A DNA stretch of 64,000 bases. Source: Lagopus muta (taxonomy: Eukaryota > Chordata > Aves > Galliformes > Phasianidae). The notes beneath the pieces are model-generated. The model was given only the letters and a program-made list of their open reading frames with translations, did not search any database and was not told where the DNA came from. The DNA lies in contig NC_064447.1 of NCBI RefSeq assembly GCF_023343835.1, positions 14,199,501-14,263,500 of the forward strand, written 5' to 3'. Positions 38,401 to 51,306 of the stretch are shown piece by piece; the stretch's first letter is position 1; each line of letters starts with the position of its first letter. The translations under genes and the position numbers were made by a program.

Positions 38401-40768
38401 CATTTTTGCACTTGATGCTGTTCACACAGTTTTCCTCGGAAAACTCCAGGGGCTTGCTGAAGAACCGGCAGTAGGATGCAAGGCACAACAGAAGGATGCT
38501 CAATTATCAGCCCATGAGTTCTAGTTTTAAGACTGTGTGCAATCTGATTCCACTCACCCCCAAAAAATCCTCCTTTCAGAAGGCATCCTGCTGGCTGTGC
38601 CAGCAGCAGGTGAGTCCCCGTGTTTTTGCCTCTTTTGCAGCACTTAACTACATGCCAGCTGCACTCCTGAGGTCTAAACAGGAGGGTCTGCTGCAGATAG
38701 ACCTGACTACAGACAATGTTCAGGCTCGGCTGGTCAGCCCTACACAGAAGTTACTCCCCCACAATCCATCAGTCACTGTTCATCAGGAAGCTCTTTGGAC
38801 CTTCTCTGCTCAAAGAGCAGGTTGAAAAAGCTCAAGATCCTGCTTCCATAAAGGCACTGATGTAATTGCTTACAGGTGTTTCAATTTAACCAACTCCAGT
38901 AAGGCTTAGAAAAACTTCCAAGTATTATTCAGTGGATGCTCCTCTGCCTGTTTTGCAATGACTACATACTTAATAGAAAAACATGCTTGGTTACCCAAAC
39001 ATTCATGAACTTTAACTCATGTTTAATTTTGTCTTTTTCTCCAAAGCATGATGTGAATTCTTCTACCAGTTCTAATCATGCATACACTTCAATTCCTATG
39101 CCAAAAAATTCCATCATTTATAACAAGAAGCATTCATAATTTAAACAACTGTCTTCACTGTTGATGACACCATCAATTATAAAGTTACGTGCTGATTAGC
39201 ACACATTTTTCAACATGGTTGTTAAGTAAAGCTTTATACAGCTGTATCTCTCAGAAAGAAGCAGGGATTTGGTATTCTGGAATCACCTTACCATGGCATT
39301 CTGAGATAACAGCTTCACAACACTGCTCAGGAAAGGCTTCATGTTGCACGCAAGAATCAAATTTCAGAAACATTACATTTTGCACAGAAGTAATTGACAT
39401 TAAAGCACAAAGTTTAAGTGCCAAATTCTGCCCAGAGCTACAGTTTCAACAGCCCAGCTCACCTTAGTATATTTGCACAGGATATACATACACTATGCAT
39501 GCAAAAATTTAGCCTTACTTCTCAAATTCAGCAAAGTACGTGAGCATATATTTCACTTAACACCTGCTTTGATCCACCTCAGAAAAGGACAGGCAGATAT
39601 GGAGGACTTGAGAGTCAGCAAAACTCCTCCTGCGCTCACCTTCCCGAGTTTGACATCTGGAGATTGCTGAATAGTACATCCAAATGAAGACGTTAGAAGG
39701 GAATTAGCCAAATCCTTTCAAAATTGTAAGATTAACAAAAGAATCCAGAGGTTTTTTTCACTTGTTTGTTGTCTCTGTATTCCAATGTCGCTGTGTGAGC
39801 TGTGTTGGAGAGCAGCAGCCGTCAGGCAGCAGGAGCTCACCTCAGCTGCTGCCCATCTCCAGGCCATTCTCTGCTGTGAGAGCTGATCAGGGACTGCCAC
39901 ACCTCAAATCCTGGGCAGGATATGGGCCTCTGCCCCCAGAGCTTCACTTGACCCCTCACTCCTTAATTTTACAGTTTAGGTCAATTCCTGGTATGTTTTT
40001 GGAGAAGTGCAATCAGTGCAATAATCCAGCTCAGCCAGAGGCCATTAAGTTCTAAGACAGTCATGGGTATTTATTACTAGGATGCAATAAATACATTCCT
40101 TCATTCAGAGCACAGATTTGAAATGATTAAGTTTATACCTATTGGCTGCAGAGATTTGCTAATGGGATCCATAGTGACCATAACGTTGTTTGTCCCAAAA
40201 CAAATAACAAGAACCAACCATTTCTGCCTCTGTTGTTCTACAGCACACAGCAAAGCTCAAAACCACCGCAAAATCTGGACACTGGTATTATCCAGGAGCT
40301 ACAGCACAAATGCAGCCCTGTCTGGGAAGAACAATGCCCTCTTCTGTCTTCGCATCCCACTGATCCTCTAAATATTTGAACACTGGGATCACTTTATTGA
40401 TGCACCATTTGATTAAACCACACTTAGCCGTCAGACATCAATGAATTATTGTTTGTAAAGACCTAATGCTTTCCTACCTGATGCCATTATGTCTCTAGTA
40501 CCAACTATCATATTAATTGAGCTTACTTTTCTATAGCTCTCATTCTAATTATTCTTGGTGCTTTGCTGTTTGTTGGCAATGTCTAACGAGGGATAAAGGA
40601 ATGCTTCCGAGTTCCTGGGTCTGGGTGTGTGCCCTGGAGGCCTGAACTCCACATTGGGACAATTCCCAGCGGCACAGCAGCCCCTCAGCTGCCATCTGTC
40701 ACACAGCAACAACCTGTCACGGAATGTTGGTGGGCAGGTTCAGCCTCTGATGTTGTGGGCTGAATCAC

Positions 40769-40799
40769 AAAATAGGAGGCATTACTTTCGGAGCAGCCC
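40769..40799. mobile_element. Mariner-type terminal inverted repeat remnant (Galluhop/Mariner1_GG-like)
   Basis: The motif AATAGGAGGCATTACTTTCG followed by GAGCAGCCC matches, from memory, the terminus of the chicken mariner element Galluhop, read inward-to-outward. Any remaining element body would be to the left. No transposase frame is visible, so this is a short relic. Confidence 0.55.
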
Positions 40800-43577
40800 C
40801 AGTTGCCCAGTATGCGCGTGAATAACGGCCCAGCCCTTAGCTCATGCTACTTGAACTACATAACTGCCAGGGTTGTCGAGTTTGTATTGGGATACACAGT
40901 ATCACAGTTTGTAAGTAACAGACAAGAAAGTAGGGATGGACTGCTCAGAACATGCAGACAGCTCAGACATAGGCAATATCTGATAACCTGCTGCCTATTT
41001 ACAGTGCCTATCAATCATTATGGACACACAGTGCAAAACACAGACCAGCAGCAATCCCTGCCACAGGGGCCTCTTCAGGGCCCATCACGTCCGAGAGCTG
41101 AAGACCATCACACAAGAGCAGAGTGCAGCAGAACAGATACCAAACAGAGCAACTGCTTCCATACATGCCTTTGCTTCCAACATAGCCAGAGCAGATTGCT
41201 TTGACAGAACAGATTTTATTTTCTCCTCAAAACCCACAATTATTCTACGTGTGGATTGCTTCAGAATTAAAGCAGAACAGTATTTATCTTACACACTTTC
41301 TGGTGCTTGCCGCATATAATTTTTAAGCTACTATTGAGCTATTTTGAGCTATTTTGTCCATTTAGGAATGATTCCATCAGATGCAATAGAGTCAGGAGTC
41401 TGTTATCTCAGGAGCCATTCTATGTGAATTTCCTTCTTCAGAAAAACCTTTCTCTTTCTGCATCCCTATTTGGTCATTTTTAGAAAGAAATTTAAATGGA
41501 AATGTATTTTTTGTAGTTACTAAACTCTGCAAAAATAACACAAATGCATTATTTGGTATGTTTCCCAGGTACAGCCTCCACGCCCCCACAGCAGACGAGC
41601 TGGGGTCGTTCTGAGGTGTCCACAGATGTTCATTGAAGCAACATGCCACTCCAGCAGTAACGCGCCTAGAATGACAGGAGCGTGATGCACTAATGCAATT
41701 ACACTAAATTACATTCATTGCTTTCATCTCACATGTTCCCAAAGCAAATGACAAGCTGAACGCATAGTGGCCTCTCACTATCCACACGTCATTCTTTGCA
41801 TAGAACAGGTTAAATACATGATATGAGGTGACTGCTTTTCCTCGACTGCTAACCCTGGATATCCATATCATCGGCTTCCAGGGAAAACCATCACAAGCAT
41901 ATATAAAGGCAGCAAATCAGATTTATTTAAATTAAAATGGACATTCACAACTGCTTACTATATTCTATTATTCTGTTGTACACATTATTTCCTTCAGCAC
42001 TCAAAGAATAATAAGAGAAGCAATACAGAACAATCATGGATGACCTACAGCTCCTCAACATGGAGATGTAACTTCAGGTGTTGGAGGGGTTGAGGGTAAA
42101 AATGGAAAAAATAAAACAAGAGAAGAGCATTCCATTACAGAATCCAGTAGAAGCCAACGAGACTTGAGTGAATTGAAATACTTGAGTCACAGGGTTTAAA
42201 ACTGCTTTTAGTGGAAACCTGATAATCTGAAAGGGATATTTTTCCTTACGTTTTAATAGTTCCCCAGATCCTTTTCCTGCCAAGTTGGATGGCAGCTGGA
42301 AAATCACTAACAGTATTTAACTTCAGAAAGTAGAAATGACCAGACAGATGTTTTTGCAATGTCTAACATAGAGCTTGCAAGCAAAATGTTTGTTGGAGGC
42401 CGGTTGTAAATAGAGTTACATGATCCTGGTGCGTTTCAGCCAGTGCACATGTTCTGGCTCTGTAGTGCCTCCAATCTCACTGCTAAAGGGGCTCAAAAAT
42501 TCACCTAGTCTGAGTGCAGCTAAGCAGACCAGAGCCATAAATCACATAATGTTCAAATTTCATCCTTGAAATTTAGAGAACAAAAGGAATCATGTTCTCA
42601 CAGCCTCTTAGAAAACAAAGCACACTTTTAAAGATTGCATCCTTATGTGATGCACATACAGAAGTTCAAACTAATGGCAAGAGTCCACAGGCATTAAGGG
42701 AAATAACAGCAATCAATGCTATTTTTAAAGGGAAGAGTGGGGGCGAGGGGTTAACATATGTGGAATTAGCTCTAGGCAAAATGAGAAGCCATTGCATCTA
42801 AAATCAAATGCATTCTCTGAAACAGACACCAGAGCCCAAATTCCCCTGTAGACTCCTGCAGTCCAAGAGTTTCAGCAGAACTTGGCCTTCCTCTTAACTT
42901 AGCTTCATTAGGTCATATCATGCCATCAATTTTTATGTTGGACGCCCTCCTTACTGCACATCAGTTGTTGGCACTATGTGGGCAATTTTCCGATTTGGAG
43001 GGGGAGAAAAGGGTGGCGTGTGCACAAGGGTGAGGAATTTTCTTCCCATGTAGAATAAGTCATTTCTTAGAACAGTTTGAGGGGCAGCGATATTTGTATC
43101 CCTTCTGCCAGATGTCACCAGGGGCAACAAGAGCCGGGATTAAATATCTATCAAATTCTTCCTGAAATTTGTCAGCGCCAGGTGGTCAATAACCCATTCA
43201 GAAAACTGACCGCCCCCCACAGCCACCCTCAGCCAAAGGTTCCTCCTCTCGTAAGAACGATCTCTGCAGCTGAAACGTTTTGATAGAGGACAAAAACAGA
43301 TTCTTCTAAAAAACCTTGTTGCAATAATTTCCGCTGTTTACATGCAGTAGGTGAACCAATGCCCCCTCTGCACACGCTTGTGCCATCGTCTTGTGTCAGT
43401 CTGCCACCAGCTGCTGTCTGTGCTGGACGGCCTGAGGTCTCACAGAAACCCCCTGTGCCTCAGTCAGCGAATGTTGGTGGCTGTCCTCAGAGCTGGGTTA
43501 GGCTTGCCTTTCATCTTACAGGGAAAAGCTTCTGCAAAAAAAAGATGCTTTGATAGTCTCTCTGACGTTACGACAGG

Positions 43578-43680
43578 CTGTGCTGTCACACCTTGCTGTG
43601 CCACCGCCTCCAGCTGTGACACCTTGCTCTGCCATCCCTCACCCTGGCTGCAGTGCCACCTCGTGCTGCCATCCACACGG
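43578..43680. repeat. Imperfect tandem repeat, three units of about 34 bp
   Basis: Three diverged units (43578-43613, 43614-43647 and 43648-43680) each start with CTGTG or CTGCAG and contain a form of CACCTTGCTSTGCCA. It looks like a decayed minisatellite. Confidence 0.5.
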
Positions 43681-44713
43681 CTTGTTGTCCTTCACTCTTC
43701 TGCCTGAACCCCCAGATGAGACGTGAGCCTGACTCCTCACCCAGTTACTCTATGCAGTCCATGAAACAAGACTGACATGACCAACTCACTTCTGTGCGAG
43801 CACAAAGGAACACTTGGAAACAGCATTAAGGAGAAAAAAAAAAGGAAAAACCACAGCAAAAAAGACACCTAAATCAGTTACCTAAGGGAGATCAGAAGGT
43901 AGGTTACAAAACTGCAGACACTGCTCACATTTTGCTCCCTGCTACTATCAGCATTTCTCCCTATTCTAAAAGAGAAGCTCTGTCACGCAGAGCTCAGCAG
44001 CTTTTGTCTCAGAGACAGCTGGGTAGATCACAGCCCCTTTGCTTCATACAGACACGACCAAACAGGATGTCAGAACCTCTCAGGATTCTAAGATTTTCCC
44101 TGGAAACATACCAGACAAAGTACCTCCCCCAGCCAACTGTTCCCATGGATTGACATAATATTATTTTACCTCCTGTAGCAACAAATTCACTGCAGGGCTT
44201 TTTTTTTTTTCAAGACAACAACAAACCAGGCATTCTGAAGACAATACAACTATTAGTTTATCCTTATGTGGTTTGCTACACGACAATATTTGAACTGGAC
44301 ATTTAAAATTTTTTTTTGTTCAGCACACCAGCGATTAAACTTTATCACATGTCATGTCTGCAGATAAGATAACAAGTCATCACATCCAAACGTTCATTAA
44401 AGGCATCTCTCCCGAAGCTAGCCCTGCTTCATTTCATCCGACTCCTCAGACCAAGTGTATCAGACAGTTTTTTTTTGCCTTCAGTCCTACATCATATGGA
44501 GAAGTTGGTATTTTCTGCTTAAATCAGAAGAAATTTAATACGACTCCATCCTTTTCGCGTATCTGGCCACTTATCTTGTTTCGTTTGCAAATATCATATG
44601 TATTCTCTTGAGATAAAAATAGTGCAAGATGATTAGTTAGGCAAGTTCATTTGACACCATTCCCCCTTCGTGACGCTGAAATCTAAAATCTGTATATGGT
44701 ATACAACTTAAAG

Positions 44714-44721
44714 TATATATA
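44714..44721 (+). promoter_or_regulatory. ATH: TATA box of the ATH gene
   Basis: TATATATA lies 93 nt upstream of a GTAAGC splice donor at 44808. A start site about 30 nt downstream (near 44745) is inferred. The CPV3 gene has the same TATA-to-donor spacing within one or two bases. Confidence 0.6.
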
Positions 44722-44744
44722 TGCAAGCTCAGCTCTGGTGGAGA

Positions 44745-44807
44745 CACACAGCGAGTGCTCTCCTCCCAGCCAGACTGCTTCCTTATCCAGCCAAGAAGAC
44801 CACAAAG
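44745..44807 (+). other. ATH: ATH non-coding exon 1 (start inferred)
   Basis: Parvalbumin genes normally have a short untranslated first exon. Here the segment ends AAGAAGACCACAAAG|GTAAGC, matching AGAAAACCATAAAG|GTGAGC at the CPV3 first exon. It contains no ATG. It would splice to the acceptor at 46573, seven bases before the start codon. The 5' end is estimated from the TATA box. Confidence 0.6.
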
Positions 44808-46580
44808 GTAAGCTGCTTAGATCCTCTGCTTTCAAAAAATTAAACAAAAACGCTCCCAAAATGGAAAGCATCAATTTAACTAAAATATATATTCTAATAT
44901 CAGCTTCCAGTATGCCATACCTTCACAGAATTTCATAGAACAGAATCACCATTCAGATCACAGGATGGGGAAAGACAGAATGGTGCCCTTCACAGAAATT
45001 AAGACCATGCTGCAGTTTTCAGATTTTTTTCTTTAAACTTTTCCCCACGTTCTTAATGCCGTCAGTGCAGAGAGGTGAATGGCAGAGCTCCAGATCACCT
45101 TGCCCAGTGCTCAGAGAGAAAAACATTCTGCACAGGAAGCCGCTGGGCCAAAACAACTGCTAGCAAAACAGAAGTAACTGAGCTGTCTTAGCCTGAGAAA
45201 CACTCATTGCCACCAGCATGGATTTGTCCCACTGCCTCCTTACATCTTGTGAGATATTCAGAGACTGACAACGGCTCTGCCGACAACAAACAGGGGGAGG
45301 CACCACTTCATATTTTGGAGAAAGCTTCTACTGCTCTGTAGATCCCAAATCAAAGTCCCTCATAAATGGTTACCAGCATTTGGTCTCCTTCTGACTGGCA
45401 CTACTTTCCATCCTCACAGCACATTGCTGAAGACGGTTTGGGATTCGTGTCAAGGGATTTCTAATGGTTTTCAAGAATAACTTTTCTATGTCTCAATTCC
45501 TCTTCTTTAATTAACATCAAGTTACCTCACAGTAATGCTGCAAGTCTTAAATTGCAACCAGTCTGCGCTGGTGTGTGCTGTGAGAGTGGAAGTGCATCAA
45601 TGCTGCATTTACACTGCGAGGACTGACCAGCAATCTGGGCCTTGTAGCATTCACCTAAGCAATATATACTGCTTTGGCAAACGAACCAGTGCAGCTGTTG
45701 GTGGCTGACAGAAACAAAGAGTATCTCTTGTAAAATGCTGCTGTATCAGAAGAAAATGCCTCCGTGTTTTTATTAGGAATGAGTATTAAGCCTCAAAAGC
45801 TCTGCTCAAATCACATCAGCACTCTGACCTGCTGAAACTGGGATACAAGCCTGGCTTATTACCCATCGCCACCAACTCAAAACAAAACAAATCAAATAGC
45901 AAAATCATGGCAAAATTTGGAACCTTCTTTAAAAAAACCACCGTGAAAAGTGGTCTGTTAATGATGCAGTGCCCCAGCAGACCACATTTACAGCACTGTT
46001 ACATTTATTGGGTACAGCAAAGCAGAAGTAGAAATAACTCTTCAGGTTTAGATTTCCTTGTAACAAGTGAAATGATTCTTATTTATTCTACACCATTACT
46101 TCCATTCCTGTTAAGATCACTACATTTATTGATAATAATACCAGGGTTTTTTTTTTTACTCTAATTAAATTTATTCCAGATATAGCTCTAGGAGACATAC
46201 TTGGCCCCATCTTTTTATGCGTGCAGTAAATATATGCTGATTTTAATTGACTAGTAACCTACCTCTGGGAAAACCCACACCAAATTCACGAGGTTTTGTG
46301 GTTCCATACACCTTTGATTTGCTCCCCCAGCACAACGCAGCCATCAGATCTTCCTGAAGCCCCACATTCCCTCACGCAGAATTCCTCCCTCATTACCCAG
46401 CTTTAAGTGGAAGCACCTGCTGCAGACATCTGCTTCAGTATGCTCCCCTTGCAATTAGATGAATAATGTCTCCCCTATCACATACTGTCACTGCAGCAAA
46501 TTCAAATAGAGCCATGAAAAGATAGAGAAGTCATTTTAATGACTAAGTAGCTCACATTTAACTTATTTTACAGTTCAACA

Positions 46581-46641
46581 ATGGCCATCACTGACATCCT
46601 TTCTGCTAAAGATATTGAATCTGCTCTCTCCAGCTGCCAGG
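46581..46641 (+). CDS. ATH: ATH exon 2, coding part
   Basis: The acceptor TTTTACAG at 46566-46573 leaves 7 nt of leader before the ATG. The coding part is 61 nt and ends CCAGG|GTAAGG in phase 1. It encodes the first 20 residues plus one base. Confidence 0.96.
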
Positions 46642-49231
46642 GTAAGGAACGATCTCTCTCCAGCCAGAAGATGCATATCATTTTTATGTCTTAAGATGGC
46701 ATGCCTATCATTTTCCCCTTACATTCCTTCCCGGTGAGATCTCTTTGTAGCTACGTTACAGTATAGCTTCTTGAATTCAGAAAGTCTTACAAGCGGTTAT
46801 TTGGTGGGTAACGTTACCTGAAACAGAGTGGCAGTAAGAGCCACAGTTTCACTTAGCACAGGGCTGGCTCTCAATTCCTAAACCTGCTGAAGACATGGAT
46901 TTCAGTGGTTAGCCTTGTCCTGCAGAATGCCAGAACGAGCTGCAGCGCCCAGAATCCCCCCTTACTTGTGAAGCAGTGAGCAGCCTTGCTTCTCTCAGAA
47001 TTCCCCCCAGCAGGATCATGCCAGTTCCCAACGCCCCATGAGCAACTTCAAGGCTGAACACTGCTCTATTTTCTACCAAATTCTTCACCAAAGTAAGGAC
47101 TAAGTGAATGTAAAACAAGAACTACAGGACTTGTTAGTAGGGCACAGCAGCACCCTCTAAACACTTATAATTAATTGCATGTGACACGGATAGCTAGAGC
47201 CCTGATTTAGCACGGTGTGCGCTGTAGCAGAGAATTCCAAACTGGATGATAGGACATATGAGCACAGGCACAGAGTGATTGAGCAGGGAAAGTATCCACC
47301 GAATCATCTCAGCTGCGTTGGGGAACAGGAGAAAAAGGAGCAGGCTGATGTTGTCAACCAGGCGCGCGTGCGGTAGCAGCAACTTGAAAGGAAAGCATGT
47401 AAGAGGTTTTTGTCTCTTCCAGCTGCGGATTCCTTCAATTATAAGTCGTTCTTCTCCACGGTTGGCTTATCCAGCAAAACTCCTGATCAGATAAAGAAAG
47501 TTTTTGGAATCCTTGATCAGGACAAGAGCGGCTTCATCGAAGAAGAAGAGCTTCAGTAAGTATTGCTCAGCTGCTGCATGTCTTTGAACAGTGGAAGCCT
47601 TTGAACATCCGCGGCGTCCCAGAAAAAAACTTGATGTTATTTTTAAAACTCAATGCAATGCTTTGCCTTTCCTTGAATTTGTGTGGATCTCACCAGATGT
47701 TACAAACAAGAGTTACTTTTTCTTTTGGCGTGGGCTTAAGTTAGAAAACCAGAGACATAATATGCTGAGGTCACTGCAGAAAAGCAGACTAAGCACAGCG
47801 CTCTGCCCTGCTCAATTCCAGGCTGTTTCTGAAGAACTTCTCTTCGAGTGCCAGAGTGCTCACCTCTGCGGAGACCAAGGCTTTCCTGGCTGCAGGTGAC
47901 ACTGATGGTGACGGCAAAATCGGAGTAGAAGGTAAGGCTGCTGGAAACTTCATCAAAGTCAGGCTTTAAAATGCACGCATTTAGTTACACTTAGCCGGTC
48001 CAGGGGAGAGCACACCCTGCTCATTTAGCCCAGTACTTCCTGTCACGTTTTTCATACTGACAAATACTCCTTTTTTTCATAGCCTTGTTTCTATGTAGTC
48101 TCTGTTGTAGCAAGAGCAGATTTAGGCCCAATGTAGACCCCATTCTCTCAGCTAATAACAACAGCATTGGGGTTAATTTCTGCACGTACCTGATGCAGGG
48201 ACAGGCTCAGTGTGCTGCATTTTCAGAACATTCTGAATGCTTACTCACTCTGAATTTTCATTTTGCTCTGCACTTTTGGTCATGGGACACTTTCACTTTT
48301 AACAATTTCCACCTACATGAACTTGATTATTGACCCCTCTCAGCATTACTGAGGGGGTAACCCTGTATGTAAAGCAGGGCCAGTATCGCTTCTAAGGGCC
48401 AGAACTGCTGTACAGCAGCATGGAGTGTGCTGGAGCACTGTCTGATGTTGGCAGATTTCACTGGACAGTCCCTCTAGGAGAAACTACATCAAATTCCTTC
48501 AGAAACTCCCACAGGAATGATGTGAACTGGCCAGGGTATTTCTTGTGGAAATTGCAGCAGAAGAAAATAGGACATTATGCATCGTGGATCAGAGATGAAG
48601 TCACTGAAAACAGGGCTGTCTCAGCTGAACTAGGACAGGTGGCAATAACTCCAGCAGACACACGTGCTAATCTTAGCCAGAGTTTGGGAGGAGAGAGATA
48701 CACTGTTGGAGGAATTTGCTTTTGCAGCAGCTTTTGCAGCTTCTGTTTATGAACCCCAAATAGGACATTATATTATGCCGGTCTTAGCTCTTAACTATTG
48801 AATTTCCCATTCTGAAATTACATCACTACTAATATTTTTTGCTTCTGAATAATGATTTTTAAAAACTACTGGAAATATATTGAAAGCTGCAGGTTTGAGC
48901 CAATTCTCTGCTAGCTATTATCAGAGTTTGTAATGGGCTCAAGACAGCTTACCTTTAGCTCAGGATTTCCTACAAACATGAATTTACAGACACACTTCTC
49001 CTCTCTGCACCAACTCTTTTGAAGGAGTGAAAAATCTGCTACGCCCCCAGAATCTCAATTTAGCAGTGGCTCTGCAGTGCTATAATAGCACAAGGAGCCC
49101 TCCACAGCTAGGAGATTAGGACATTTTTATCTATCTTTTCTAAAGATGTTATAAGCACTGTCACCTCATTTTATTCCCTGCCTTTCTCATTTTCTTTCTT
49201 GACAGAATTCCAGTCCCTGGTGAAGGCATAA
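46581..49231 (+). CDS. ATH: Avian thymic hormone (thymic parvalbumin, oncomodulin-family beta-parvalbumin)
   Basis: The CDS joins 46581-46641, 47423-47555, 47822-47931 and 49206-49231 (330 nt, 109 residues plus TAA). The protein begins [20 protein letters not shown] and ends FQSLVKA. It agrees over its length with chicken ATH as I remember it. ATH is a small calcium-binding protein of thymic epithelium, reported to promote T-cell maturation. It has no signal peptide. Seen: a degenerate AB region (residues 1-38), the CD loop at 52-63 with ligands Asp52, Asp54, Ser56, Phe58 (backbone), Glu60 and Glu63, and the EF loop at 91-102 ([12 protein letters not shown]) with Asp91, Asp93, Asp95 and Glu102. 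Length and intron phases (1, 2, 1) fit the family. It lies 14 kb upstream of its paralogue CPV3 on the same strand, with about 60% identity. Confidence 0.97.
47423..47555 (+). CDS. ATH: ATH exon 3 (CD EF-hand)
   Basis: The exon is 133 nt between CTTCCAG and GTAAGT. It encodes residues 21-64 plus two bases of codon 65, including FFSTVGLSS and the CD calcium loop [12 protein letters not shown]. Confidence 0.97.
47822..47931 (+). CDS. ATH: ATH exon 4 (EF EF-hand)
   Basis: The exon is 110 nt between ATTCCAG and GTAAGG. It encodes [20 protein letters not shown] and the EF loop up to Val100-Glu101, ending after the first base of the Glu102 codon. Confidence 0.97.
49206..49231 (+). CDS. ATH: ATH exon 5, terminal coding part
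   Basis: The acceptor TTGACAG is followed by 26 nt completing Glu102 and encoding FQSLVKA and TAA. Glu102 is the bidentate ligand at loop position 12, so this short exon is needed for EF-site function. Confidence 0.96.
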
Positions 49232-49748
49232 ACAGCGTTAGACCAAAGGCAGCCTTGGACTGACTCTTCCAATTACCTCGCCCAACAAGCACTTCGCACT
49301 CTGCATGTGTTTGTACATTTTTATATTGTTTCAGGCATCAGCGATTCCCCATACGTCAAGTTCACTCAAAGCACTGCTGAGAAATCTCTCAATGTACAGA
49401 TGTTTCCATTGTAAAGAAGGCACTTCGTGATTTTCAGCTACTCATAATATTGAAATTGTGGCTAGAAGATGGGAGAAAAAAATGCTGTTCTTTCAGTTTT
49501 GTTCAGGATTTCCATCCTCATGTTTAACATGCTGACTTGCCACACACAGTTTTAATGATTTTAAACAACACGATCTCTCTTAAGACATAAGTGCCCTGAT
49601 TTTGTTGGGTTTTATTTCTGCTTAATTCTCTGATCCTTTAGGAAAAGCAATGCTAACAAGAGAGCTAAAAATAATTTATATTCAGTCCCAGATCTGAGAC
49701 TCTAAGAAAAAAAATGTAAGAGAAGCTGACACATAGCAGAGAGCATGG

Positions 49749-49754
49749 AATAAA
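49749..49754 (+). terminator. ATH: ATH polyadenylation signal
   Basis: AATAAA lies about 520 nt after the ATH stop codon, followed by TTTGTGGGTATTTT. No earlier canonical signal is seen in the 3' UTR (49232 to about 49775). Confidence 0.7.
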
Positions 49755-49889
49755 TTTGTGGGTATTTTACAAAATGAAGTATTAGGTTGCAGCATCTATC
49801 ATCAGAAAGTGTTTATGGCCTAAAATGTAACTCTCCTTCAAGAAGATTTATCTTTCTTGAAACCCAAGGCAGCTGTGAGATAGAAGAGA

Positions 49890-49930
49890 AGGTTCTAATC
49901 CCATCTCTGACACCGGCCCAAGTCACAGAC
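49890..49930 (+). mobile_element. Possible MIR-type SINE relic
   Basis: GGTTCTAATCCCATCTCTGA followed shortly by CCCAAGTCAC resembles the tRNA-derived MIR core (GTTCRAATCCCAGCTCTGCC then GGGCAAGTCAC) with the middle deleted. Only about 40 bp are recognisable. Confidence 0.4.
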
Positions 49931-51149
49931 CCTGACAATGGGCCACGGGCCTGGAGGTTTTTCTGCTCGTCAGAAGCATGTTGCTGATTATCCCTTAATA
50001 ACTGCTACCCAATAATACCTTACCACATTTGTGAATGTCGGTGCTTCAGGTGAAACACCAGCCAGTCTTGACGCTTGATGATCTTAAAGCGAAGCAGAAG
50101 AAATTCAGTCTGTTTTATGGGGCTAAATAATGGCCATCATTCAATTCTTTCATTTGTTACCATCATCCAACATAACCCATAACATCAGCGATTTACTCAA
50201 GCATGAAAACCACCAAGAGCTAATCTTTCCTTTGATGAGGGTCCCGTCGGGTTTAATGCTACTGATGGCACTGCCTTCATTAATGGACAAGGCAAACAAT
50301 ATTTATGGTGTAAGGCAGAGCTCAGTACACTCCACAGATGTTACGTATTTCTGGCTGAGCGCTGCATATTTCCCCACTAACATTGAGTCGGGACTTTTCC
50401 CATCTACCATGACTTGGTTCCAGCTCAGTAGCCTGTCATTTTAATTCTCCCTGCTGAAACTGGGTGATAATTGAAACATAATTTGGCAGCTGTTTCGAAG
50501 AAGAGCAGAAACAAAGCCTTCTGGAGCTTTATGTAACACTCAGCGTTGGCATTTCCATGAATTGCGACGTGATTAAATGAGGCGAGCACAGCTCACCCAG
50601 CCCAGGCATGTAAGAAAGCTGTTCATCAGATGTAAGGCTGTTAATGCAAAAGAGGAATTCCAGCAATCAGACTCACTGAAGCCTTGGCAGAATTATAATG
50701 AATATGAATTCTAATTCTATCCCCGAAGCCTTTGATGTTAAATCTGGGCTTAAATTATAGCTGCTGTTAATTACAGCACTGAAATGTTTTTGCATAATGA
50801 TGACACTCTGTTGGTTCCTTTTCCTCATTTTCCTGAACGCTGAAGAAAAAAATGCAGAGCAATCCAGAGCTGCAGCAGTATACAGATATAATACAGATTT
50901 CAGCTCTTCACACTGCTAACCACTAAAACCTCACCTCACTAATTCACAAGCAGAGGGTGAACACGATATATAAGTAACAAGCCTGACATTTTATTTCTTG
51001 CACACCTGAATTTTTTCATGTGGAATGCAAGAAATACAACACGCTGCAATAGCACTAGAGAAAACCTTTGCCTGCTGGGTGTCTCTGTGGACGCCACCTG
51101 AAGTAGAAAGGAGGCAAACGGTGATACCACAATGTTACCACAACAGAGG

Positions 51150-51306
51150 CATAGGGTCACAAAGTAATCTGTGCCAGAAGGGACCTCTGGTTCTGTGGTC
51201 TGTGGTTCACCCCCTGCCCAGAAGGCCAACTCACAGCATGCTGCTCTAGGATGGGTTTGAGTACCTGCAGGCACGGAGGCTCTGTAACCTCTCTGATCAA
51301 TCTGGT
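51150..51306 (-). mobile_element. CR1 LINE 3' fragment
   Basis: The plus strand reads CATAGGGTCAC, AGAAGGGACCTCTGG, CACCCCCTGC, GGGTTTGAGTACCTGCAGG and TAACCTCTCTG in the order found in the reverse complement of the chicken CR1 3' region. The element is therefore on the minus strand, truncated and diverged. It overlaps unreal reading frames. Confidence 0.8.

Larger units (their letters stand above)
21741..44713. other. Intergenic region between LMTK2 and the parvalbumin pair
   Basis: About 23 kb separates the LMTK2 promoter from the ATH promoter. I found no exon, RNA gene or intact transposon. Sub-features are listed separately: the CpG/CTCF patch, the mariner end, the imperfect tandem repeat and the perfect inverted repeat. 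Reading frames are short and of biased composition. The longest is 206 codons on the minus strand at 29634-30254. Confidence 0.7.
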
